Source of the DNA: JANWHQ01 sp963775275
Lineage (GTDB): Bacteria > Pseudomonadota > Alphaproteobacteria > Caulobacterales > Caulobacteraceae
Length of the DNA: 64,000 nucleotides
Direction: 5' to 3'
Assembly: GCA_963775275.1 (NCBI GenBank)
Contig: CAVZII010000005.1
Coordinates: forward strand, 1 to 64,000
The notes beneath the pieces were generated by a model. The model saw only the letters and a list, made by a program, of their open reading frames with translations, did no database searches and was not told the DNA's origin. The position numbers were made by a program, and so were the translations under genes. Positions 50,660 through 61,785 of the stretch are shown piece by piece; within the stretch, counting starts at the first letter, position 1; the number at the start of each line of letters is the position of its first letter.

Positions 50660-53600
50660 ATGCAGACGGTTGCCGGAACGTCCGCCGCATGGGCACGGCG
50701 CAATTTGGCGCAAATCCATTGGGCCTGGATGCTGACCTGGCCCGTGGTCGGGCTCGTTCTGGCGCTGTTGATCATGGGCGCGGCCCGGGCTGCGCCGGCT
50801 CTTCCCGTCGGCGGGCGCGTCACCGCGGGAACGGCGATGATCGGTCCTTCGGCCGGACCCGGCCTCACCATCACGCAGTCCTCCCCACGGGCGATCATCG
50901 ACTGGGCTGGCTTCTCCATCGGCCAGGGAGGGCAGGTCAGCTTCGCCAACGGTTCGGGCGCGACACTGAACCGGGTCACGGGCGCCGAGGTCTCCTCCAT
51001 CGACGGTCGTCTGTCGGCGAGCGGCTCGGTCTATCTGCTGAACCCCAACGGCGTGATCATCGGCAAGGACGGGGTGGTCGACGTTGGAGGTCGTTTCGTC
51101 GCCTCCACGCTGGATGTGAACAACCAGCAGTTCCTGTCCGGCGGCGACCTCGACTTGACTGGCGATTCTGACGCCGCGGTGATCAACCTCGGCAGGATCG
51201 GGTCTCTGGGCGGCGATGTGGCCCTGGTCGCGGCCAAGGTCGACAACGAGGGATCGGTCGAGGCGCCCAAGGGAACTGTCGGTCTGGTGGCTGGCTACCA
51301 GGTCCTGCTGCGCGACCAGGCCCAGGACGACGGCCAGTTCCTGGTGAGGTTGGGCGGCGCCGACACCAGCGCCGTCAACGCCGGCTCCATCCAGGCGGCC
51401 GCCGCGGAGCTGCGCGCCCAAGGCGGCAACGTCTACGCCCTGGCGGGCAACACCGATGGGATCATCAACGCCACGGGCGTCTCGGCCCATGACGGCCGGG
51501 TGTTCCTCGTCGCCCACGGCGGAACCGTCGAGGCGTCGGGAACCGTCCGCGCCCGGGGCGCCGGCGGCGTCGGGGGCTTCATCGAGACCTCAGGAGACCG
51601 CGTCGAGACGGGCGGGGCGACGATCGACGCCGGCGAGGGCGGGACCTGGCTGCTCGATCCCACCGACCTGACCATCGACTACGTCCTGGCGGGAACCATC
51701 AACACCACCTTGGGCGCCGGGACGGACGTCACCGAGACCACCACCGGCGGGAGCGGGGGGGCGGGCGACATCACGGTCAACGGCGTGGTGAGCTGGTCGA
51801 CCGGCGCCACCTTCACCCTCGACGCCTACCACTCGATCCTCGTGAACACCGGCATCACCAGCTCGGGCTCGGGCAAGCTGGTGTTGACCACCAACGACGG
51901 GGGTAGCGGCGGGACCCTATCCTTCGGCGGCTCGGGCAACGCCAAGTTCACCAGCGCCTCGGTGATCGGCGCCAGCACCCACCTCACCATCAACGCCCAC
52001 GACTACACCCTCCTGAACACCAAGGCCGGCCTCGCCGGCATGAGTCTCGCCGCCGGCCAATACTATGCACTGGCCGAGCCGATCACCTTCACCGGCACGG
52101 ACACCCAGGCGATCGTGGCGCCCGGAACCTCGAGCGCCACGCCATTCAGGGGAACCTTCGAAGGCCTCGGCAACACGATCACCGGCCTGACGATCACGAC
52201 CAGCTCGGCCGGCGAATCCATTGGCCTGTTCGGCAACGTGGATCACGGCGTCGTCCGCGACGTGGTCCTGAACGGGGTCAATCTCACCAACACCGGCGAC
52301 AATGGGCGCACCGGCGCGCTGGTGGGGTTCCTGACGCACTCGACCGTCGCCGGGTCGCGGTCGACCGGCACGCTGGTGGGCGGAATCGTCGGCGGACTGG
52401 TCGGATCCACCACCAACTCCTCCGTGATCAGCCGGTCCTATTCAAACGCGCAGGTCACCGCCAATAGTCACGGCAGCGTCCTGGTCGCCGGCGGCCTCGT
52501 CGGGGACAACGGCGCGGCCTCGACGATCACCCAGTCCTTCGCGGGCGGAACCGTCTCCGACGGCGGCAACACGGTCGACGTCGGCGGCCTGGTCGGCTTC
52601 AATTCGGCCGGCACGATCAGCCAGTCCTATGCGACAGGATCGGTCACCAGCACCGGAACCGGCAGCGACGCCGGCGGCCTCGCGGGCAACAACGACTTCG
52701 ACATTGAGGACTCCTACGCCACCGGCGCCGTCAGCGCCGTCTCGGGCGGCTTCGCCGGCGGCCTGGTCGGCGAGAACGACTTCAACATCTCGACATCCTA
52801 TTCCACCGGCGCCGTCAGCGGCGCGGGAACAAACGGTGGAATGACCGCCGTCGACAACTCCGTCATCAACGGCGCGGCAGTGACCGATGCCTACTGGGAC
52901 ACCACCACCAGCAGCCAGTCGAGCAGCGCATCTGGGACCGGCCAGACCACGGTCCAGCTCCAGAGCGGCAGCCTGCCAACCGGCTTCCTGAGCTCGGTCT
53001 GGGGCGCCAAGAGCACGTTCTATCCCTACCTGGGCTGGCTCTACCCACACGGCGCGATAGCCATCTCCGGCGTCGCCTACAGCGACCATGGCTCGACCAC
53101 GCTCCCCGGCGCGACCATCACCCAATCGACCGACGGCACGACCGGCACGACGGCGACGTCCGGCGCCGACGGCGCCTATCGGCTCCTCGCCGATGGCGGC
53201 CAGGACACCCTGGTCTACGTCAACGGCAACGCCACCAACGCCAACACCTACCTTCACGGGTTCACGAGCGACGAATCGGGCGCCGATCTCTACGGCGACT
53301 ACCTGCGCCTGATGTCGGGGGTGAGCTCGACCTCCGCGATGTTCGCCGGGCTGGACTTGGCGGCGGGCATCAATACGGGCGGCGATTTCCTCTACACCGT
53401 CGCCGGCGGGCTGGTGACCAACACCAACCTGGACATCCAGTCCACAGCCAGCGGCGGCCTCTCCATCGACAGTTCGCTCGACTCCGGCACGGGGACGATC
53501 CTCGTCACCGGGGCCGGCGCCGTGACCCAGAGCCAGCCGCTGACGGCCGCCAGCCTCGGCCTGTTCGGTTCCGGTGCAAGCTACGACCTGACCAACGCCA

Positions 53601-56600
53601 GCAACAGCATCGGGACCCTGGCCGCCGACACCGGCGCGATCAGCTTCCTAAACAACACGGGACTCTCCATCGGCTCGGTGGCTGGAACCGCCGGCATCAC
53701 CAGTTCGGGCTCAGTGACCCTAAGGGCGGTTGGCGACCTCACCATCGCGTCAGGAAGCAAGGTGACGGCGGGGTCAGGCGCCGACGCCGTCCTTTCGGCC
53801 ACGGCCGACTTCGTCAACAACCAGGGCGCGGACGCAGTCGACGCCTCCGGTGGCGGACGCTGGATCGTCTATTCGAGCGCGCCCGGCTCGGACACCTTCG
53901 GCAACCTGGACAGCGGCCAACGCGCGATCTGGAACTCGACCTACGACACCCTGGGGCCAGGCGCCGTCGCGTCAGGGAACCGTTACGTCTTCGCCTTCCA
54001 GCCGATCCTGACATTTACGGCGACGAGCTTCCACAAGACCTTCGGGACGGACGCCAGCGGATCGCTCGCCTACACGGTCTCGGGCCTGCAGGGCCTGGCG
54101 GGCGCCTATCTGACCGATACCGCCGCGGACGCATTCAGCGGAACGCCGACGCTAAGCTCGTCAGGCACTCCGTCGACCGCCAACGTGGTTGGAGGCGGCT
54201 ATGCAATCACAATCACCCAGAACACGGTCGCGACGACGAACGGCTATGGTCTGAACGGCGGTTCGTTCGTCGATGGCGTGCTGACGGTAGACCCCGCAAC
54301 GCTGACCCTCACCGCCCTGGCCAACACCAAGACCTACGACACAAACACCTCGGCGAGCGCGACGCCTACGGTCTCGGGCCTCCTGGGGTCGGACACCGTC
54401 ACCGGCCTGGCCGAGGCCTACGACAACAAGAACGCCGGGACCGGCAAGACCCTCTCCGTCAGCGCCTACACCGTCAACGATGGCAACGGCGGAGCGAACT
54501 ACGCGGTCTCCACCGTCGACAACTCCACCGGCGTGATCGATCCTGCAGCCCTCACCCTCACCGCCTTGACCAACACCAAGACCTACGACGCCAACACCTC
54601 GGCGAGCGCGACGCCTACGGTCTCGGGCCTCCTGGGCTCGGACACGGTCACTGGCCTTGCCGAGGCCTACGACAACAAGAACGTCGGGACCGGCAAGACC
54701 CTCTCCGTCAGCGCCTACACCGTCAACGACGGCGCCAGCGGGGGCAACTACACCGTCTCCACCGTCGATGACTCCACCGGCGTGATCAACGCGGCGGCGC
54801 TGACCCTCACGGCGCTGACCAACACCAAGACCTACGACGCCAACACCTCGGCGGCGGCCACGCCCTCCATCTCGGGCCTGCAGGGCTCGGACACGATTAC
54901 GGGTCTTCAAGAGGCCTACGACGACAAGAACACCGGGACCGGCAAGACCCTCTCCGTCAGCGCCTACACCATCAACGATGGCGCCGGCGGGGGCAACTAC
55001 ACCGTCTCCACCGTCGACAACTCCACCGGCGTGATCGATGCGGCCGCGCTGACCCTCACGGCCCTGGCCAACACCAAGACCTACGACACAAACACCTCGG
55101 CGGCGGCCACGCCCTCCGTCTCCGGGATTCAGGGCTCGGACACCGTCACCGGCCTGGCCGAAACCTACGGCAACAAGGACGCCGGGACCGGCAAGACGCT
55201 CTCCGTCAGCTCCGGCTACACCGTCAATGACGGCAATGGCGGGGCCAACTACACGGTCTCCACCGTCGACAACTCCACCGGCGTCATCGATGCGGCCGCG
55301 CTGACCGTCTCCGCCAATGACGCCTCCAAGACCTATGACGCCACGGCCTTCTCCGGAGGGAACGGCGTCTCGTATTCCGGCTTCGTCGGCGGGGAAACCA
55401 CCGCGGTCCTCGGCGGCAGTCTGAGCTACGGCGGATCCTCCCAGGGCGCGGTCAACGCCGGGACCTACGCCATCACCCCTGGAGGCCTCACTTCCGGCAA
55501 CTATGCCATCAGCTTCACCAGCGGGACACTGACGGTGGATCCGGCGGCGCTGACCCTCACCGCCCTGGCCAACACCAAGACCTACGACACAAACACCTCG
55601 GCGAGCGCGACGCCTACGGTCTCAGGGCTGCAGGGCTCCGACACCGTCACCGGCCTTGCCGAGGCCTACGACAACAAGAACGCCGGGACCGGCAAGACCC
55701 TCTCCGTCAGCGCCTACACCATCAACGACGGCGCCAGCGGCGCGAACTACACCGTCAGCACCGTCGACAACTCCACCGGCGTGATCGATGCGGCGGCGCT
55801 GACCCTCACGGCGCTGACCAACACCAAGACCTACGACGCCAACACCTCGGCGACGGCCACGCCTACGGTCTCGGGCCTGCAGGGCTCCGACACGGTCACC
55901 GGCCTGGCCGAGGCCTACGACAACAAGAACGCCGGGACCGGCAAGACCCTTTCCGTCAGCTCCGGCTACACCGTCAATGACGGCAATGGCGGGGCCAACT
56001 ACACGGTCTCCACCGTCGACAACTCCACCGGCGTGATCAACGCGGCCGCGCTGACCCTCACCGCCCTGGCCAACACCAAGACCTACGACGCCAACACCAC
56101 AGCCGCCGCGACGCCCACGGTCTCAGGGCTGCAGGGCTCGGATACCGTCACCGGCCTGGCCGAGGCCTACGACAACAAGAACGCCGGAACCGGCAAGACC
56201 CTCTCCGTCAGCTCCGGCTACACCGTCAACGACGGCGCCAGCGGGGCGAACTACACCGTCTCCACCGTCGACAACTCCACCGGCGTCATCAATGCGGCGG
56301 CGCTGACCCTCACGGCCCTGGCCAACACCAAGACCTACGACGCCAACACCACAGCCGCCGCGACGCCCACGGCCTCAGGGCTGCAGGGGTCGGACACGGT
56401 TACGGGGCTTCAAGAGGCCTACGACAACAAGGACGCCGGGACCGGCAAGACCCTCTCCGTCAGCGCCTACACCGTCAACGACGGCGCCAGCGGAGCGAAC
56501 TACACCGTCAGCACCGTCGACAACTCCACCGGCGTGATCGATCCGGCCGCGCTGACCCTCACGGCCCTGGCCAACACCAAGACCTACGACGCCAACACCA

Positions 56601-59600
56601 CAGCCGCCGCGACGCCCACGGTCTCAGGGCTGCAGGGCTCGGACACGGTTACGGGTCTTCAAGAGACCTACGACAACAAGAACGCCGGAACCGGCAAGGC
56701 CCTCTCCGTCAGTTCCGGCTACACCGTCAACGACGGCGCCGGCGGAGCGAACTACACCGTCTCCACCGTCGACAACTCCACCGGCGTCGTCGATCCGGCG
56801 GCGCTGACCCTCACGGCCCTGGCCAACACCAAGACCTACGACGCCAACACCTCGGCGACGGCCACGCCTACGGTTTCGGGCCTGCAAGGCTCGGACACCG
56901 TCACCGGCCTGGCCGAGGCCTACGACAACAAGGACGCCGGGACCGGCAAGACCCTCTCCGTCAGCGCCTACACCGTCAACGATGGCGCCAGCGGAGCGAA
57001 CTACACCGTCAGCACCGTCGACAACTCCACCGGCGTGATCGATCCGGCGGCGCTGACCCTCACGGCCCTGACCAACACCAAGACCTACGACGCCAACACC
57101 ACAGCCGCCGCGACGCCTACGGTCTCAGGGCTGCAGGGCTCCGACACCGTCACCGGCCTGGCCGAGGCCTACGACAACAAGAACGCCGGGACCGGCAAGA
57201 CCCTCTCCGTCAGCTCCGGCTACACCGTCAACGACGGCGCCGGCGGGGGCAACTACACCGTCTCCACCGTCGACAACTCCACCGGCGTGATCGATCCGGC
57301 GGCGCTGACCCTCACCGCCCTGGCCAACACCAAGACCTACGACACAAACACCTCGGCGAGCGCGACGCCTACGGTTTCGGGGCTCCTGGGGTCGGACACC
57401 GTCACCGGCCTGGCCGAGGCCTACGACAACAAGAACGCGGGGACCGGCAAGACCCTCTCCGTCAGCTCCGGCTACACCGTCAACGATGGCGCCAGCGGGG
57501 GCAACTACACCGTCTCCACCGTCGACAACTCCACCGGCGTGATCGATCCGGCGGCGCTGACCCTCACGGCGCTGACCAACACCAAGACCTACGACGCCAA
57601 CACCGCAGCCGCCGCGACGCCCACGGTCTCAGGGCTGCAGGGCTCGGACACCGTCACCGGCCTGGCCGAGACCTACGACAACAAGAACGCCGGAACCGGC
57701 AAGACCCTCTCCGTCAGCGCCTACACCGTCAACGACGGCGCCGGCGGAGCGAACTACACCGTCTCCACCGTCGACAACTCCACCGGCGTGATCGATCCGG
57801 CGGCGCTGACCCTCACGGCCCTGGCCAACACCAAGACCTACGACGCCAACACCACAGCCGCCGCGACGCCTACGGTCTCAGGGCTGCAGGGCTCCGACAC
57901 CGTCACCAGCCTGGCCGAGGCCTACGACAACAAGAACGCCGGAACCGGCAAGACCCTCTCCGTCAGCGCCTACACCGTCAACGACGGCGCCAGCGGGGGC
58001 AACTACACCGTCTCCACCGTCGACAACTCCACCGGCGTCGTCGATCCGGCCGCGCTGACCCTCACAGCCCTGGCCAACACCAAGACCTACGACGCCAACA
58101 CCTCGGCGACGGCCACGCCTACGGCCTCAGGCCTGCAGGGGTCGGACACGGTTACGGGCCTGGCCGAGACCTACGACAACAAGAACGCCGGAACCGGCAA
58201 GGCCCTCTCCGTCAGCTCCGGCTACACCGTCAACGATGGCGCCAGCGGGGCGAACTACACGGTCTCCACCGTCGACAACTCCACCGGCGTGATCGATGCG
58301 GCCGCGCTGACCCTCACCGCCCTGGCCAACACCAAGACCTACGACGCAAACACCACAGCCACCGCGACGCCCACGGTCTCAGGGCTGCAGGGCTCGGATA
58401 CCGTCACCGGCCTGGCCGAGGCCTACGACAACAAGAACGCCGGGACCGGCAAGACCCTCTCCGTCAGCTCCGGCTACACCGTCAATGACGGCAATGGCGG
58501 GGCCAACTACACGGTCTCCACCGTCGACAACTCCACCGGCGTGATCAACGCGGCCGCGCTGACCCTCACCGCCCTGGCCAACACCAAGACCTACGACGCC
58601 AACACCTCGGCGACGGCCACACCTACGGTCTCGGGTCTGCAGGGCTCGGACACCGTCACCGGCCTGGCCGAGACCTACGACAACAAGAACGCGGGGACCG
58701 GCAAGACCCTCTCCGTCAGCTCCGGCTACACCGTCAACGACGGCGCCGGCGGCGGCAACTACACAGTCTCCACCGTCGACAACTCCACCGGCGTGATCGA
58801 TCCGGCCGCGCTGACCCTCACCGCCCTGACCAACACCAAGACCTACGACGCCAACACCACAGCCGCCGCGACGCCCACGGTCTCAGGGCTGCAGGGCTCG
58901 GACACCGTCACCGGCCTGGCCGAGACCTACGACAACAAGAACGCCGGGACTGGCAAGACCCTCTCCGTCAGCGCCTACACCGTCAACGATGGCGCCGGCG
59001 GCGCGAACTACACCGTCAGCACCGTCGACAACTCCACCGGCGTGATCGATGCGGCGGCGCTGACCCTCACGGCGCTGACCAACACCAAGACCTACGACGC
59101 CAACACCACAGCCGCCGCGACGCCCACGGTCTCAGGGCTGCAGGGCTCCGACACGGTCACCGGCCTGGCCGAGGCCTACGACAACAAGAACGCCGGGACC
59201 GGCAAGACCCTCTCCGTCAGCGGCTACACCATCAACGATGGCGCCGGCGGGGCGAACTACACCGTCTCCACCGTCGATAACTCCACCGGCGTGATCGATC
59301 CGGCCGCGCTGACCCTCACCGCCCTGGCCAACACCAAGACCTACGACGCCAACACCACAGCCGCCGCGACGCCCACGGTCTCAGGGCTGCAGGGCTCCGA
59401 CACCGTCACCGGCCTGGCCGAGGCCTACGACGACAAGAACGCCGGGACCGGCAAGACCCTCTCCGTCAGCGCCTACACCATCAACGACGGCGCCAGCGGC
59501 GCGAACTACACCGTCTCCACCGTCGATGACTCCACCGGGGTCATCGATCCGGCGGCGCTGACTCTCACAGCCCTGGCCAACACCAAGACCTACGACGCCA

Positions 59601-61784
59601 ACACCTCGGCGGCGGCCACGCCTACGGTCTCGGGCCTGCAGGGCTCCGACACGGTCACCGGCCTGGCCGAGGCCTACGACAACAAGAACGCCGGGACCGG
59701 CAAGACCCTCTCCGTCAGTTCCGGCTACACCGTCAACGATGGCGCCAGCGGGGGCAACTACACCGTCTCCACCGTCGACAACGCCACCGGCGTCATCGAT
59801 CCGGCGGTCCTGACCATCACCGCCCTCGCCGACGCCACCTCAACCAAGACCTACGACGGCACGACCTCCTCTGCCGCCGTTCCCACCGTCTCGGGGCTTA
59901 TGGGCTCGGATACCGTCACCGGCCTGGCCGAGACCTACGACAACAAGAACGCCGGGACCGGCAAGACCCTCTCCGTCAGCTCCGGCTACACCGTCAACGA
60001 CGGCAATGGCGGGGCCAACTACACCGTCTCCACCGTCGACAACCCCACCGGCGTGATCGATCCGGCCGCGCTGACCATCACCGCCCTGACCAACACCAAG
60101 ACCTACGACGCCAACACCTCGGCGGCGGCCACGCCCTCCATCTCGGGCCTGCAGGGCTCGGATACCGTCACCGGCCTGGCCGAGGCCTACGACGACAAGA
60201 ACGCCGGGACCGGCAAGACCCTCTCCGTCAGCGCCTACACCATCAACGACGGCGCCAGCGGCGGGCAACTACACCGTCTCCACCGTCGACAACTCCACCG
60301 GCGTCATCGATCCGGCCGCGCTGACCCTCACAGCCCTGGCCAACACCAAGACCTACGACGCCAACACCTCGGCGAGCGCGACGCCTACGGCCTCAGGCCT
60401 GCAGGGGTCGGACACGGTTACGGGTCTTCAGGAGGCCTACGACAACAAGAACGCCGGAACCGGCAAGACCCTCTCCGTCAGCGCCTACACGGTCAACGAC
60501 GGCGCCGGCGGGGGCAACTACACCGTCTCCACCGTCGACAACGCCACCGGCGTCATCGATCCGGCGGTCCTGACCATCACCGTCCTCGCCGACGCGACCT
60601 CGACCAAGACCTACGATGGCACGACCTCGGCCAACGCCGTCCCGACCGTCTCGGGCCTGCAGGGCTCGGACACGGTCACCGGCCTTGCCGAGGCCTACGA
60701 CAACAAGAACGTCGGAACCGGCAAGACCCTCTCCGTCAGCGCCTACACCGTCAACGACGGCGCCGGCGGCGACAACTACACGGTCTCCACCGTCGCCAGC
60801 TCCACCGGCGAGATCGACCCGGCGGCGCTGACCGTCTCGCTCACCGGCCAGGTGCGCAAGATCTATGACGGAACGACGAGCGCCACACTGACGGCCCCCA
60901 ACTACCTGCTCGCGGGCGTCCTGGCGGGCAACTCCGTGTCCTTGAACGATCCCTCGTCAGGAACCTACGACGATCCCCACGCCGGCTCGGGCCTGACCGT
61001 CACCGTGTCGGGCCTCGGGCTCACGGGCTCGGACGCCGGCAACTACACCATCGCCGGAGTGGTCTCCGGAGCCGTCGGCCAGATCGACCCGCGCCCGATC
61101 ACTGTGACGGCCGACGACGCCAGCAAACTGTTGAACGCACCTGACCCGACCTTCACCTTCACCATCACCTCGGGTTCGCTGGTCGCCGGCGACAGCTTGA
61201 GCGGGGTGGAAACGCGCCAGGCCGGAGAGGCCGCCGGCCAATACCCGATCCAGCAGGGCACGCTCGCGGCCAGCTCCGACTACGACGTCACCTTCGTGGA
61301 CGGGGTGTTCACGATCGGCAACTCGACGCCACAGCCAGATCTGCAGTCGAGCCTGTTCATCGACAGGCCGTGTTCCTTCAGCAACTGCTCGGGCTACGTG
61401 TTGTGGCCCGGCGGCGTCTCGGCCTCGGCTTCCCAGGTCGGATTCGTGATCACTTCCAACCTGGGCGCCACAGGTGGTCCCAGCGCCGGATCAGCCGTCG
61501 CGGTCAACTCCGCGTCCGATCGGGCGGCGGGCGGCGGTCCAGACGAGGCTGGCGCCGGCGGCGGGTCCGAGAAGCCGGCAGGCGAAGGTCCGGACGAGGG
61601 CGGCGCCAGCGGCGGATCCGCGAGGCCGGCAGGCGGCGGTCCAGACGAGGGCGGCGCCGGCGGCGGGTCCGCGAGACCAGCAGGCGGCGGTCCGGACAAC
61701 GGCGGCGCCGGCAACCTGATCGAACGGTACCCTTATCCGGACAACCGGACGATCTCGGACGACATCCAGTTCAGGGGCCCGTGA
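50660..61784 (+). CDS. Giant TpsA exoprotein (filamentous haemagglutinin type) with YDG repeats, one frameshift
   Basis: About 3,707 residues once one extra base near 60262 is ignored. A long signal peptide (hydrophobic LTWPVVGLVLALLIMGAARA, about 25-44) leads to a TPS secretion domain with the typical N128-P-N-G131 motif in YLLNPNGVIIGKDG. Residues 550-730 contain about six GLUG-type repeats (GGLVGENDFNISTSYSTGAVSG). A linker follows, then residues 1211 to about 3385 hold 25 near-identical YDG units of 83-84 residues plus one divergent unit. Two other domains of the YDG/MBG kind and a Gly-Pro-rich tail with Cys-x4-Cys end the chain. It is exported through TpsB and is predicted to form a long surface fibre for adhesion. 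The tpsB gene follows 1 bp later. The frame break lies in a repeat and might be a sequencing error or a phase switch. Confidence 0.88.
54290..60815 (+). repeat. 26 tandem YDG/MBG-type units in tpsA
   Basis: Units of 249 or 252 bp (83 or 84 codons) follow head to tail. All but the fifth share the frame LTLTALxNTKTYDxNT...SGLxGSDTVTGLxExYDNKNAGTGKTLSVS...YTVNDG...NYTVSTVDNSTGV. They differ by small alternatives (Ala/Thr, Asp/Asn, SAYT or SSGYT, DGNGG/DGASG/DGAGG). The unit at 55289-55537 is unrelated in detail (LTVSANDASKTYDATAFSG). Two units use TSTKTYDGTT, nearer to the classic YDG motif. Such identity at DNA level should permit recombination and misassembly. Confidence 0.93.
61536..61710 (+). 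repeat. Short Gly/Pro tandem repeat in the TpsA tail
   Basis: Three and a half copies of a 17-residue (51-bp) unit GGGPDEGGAGGGSARPA lie just after the Cys pair at the end of tpsA. It is low-complexity and is likely a flexible linker before the last residues LIERYPYPDNRTISDDIQF. Confidence 0.75.
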
Positions 61785-61785
61785 C

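Noticed and set aside
54290..60815. CRISPR-like regular repeats
   Set aside because: The period is about 250 bp, with no spacers, and the units are in-frame protein repeats.
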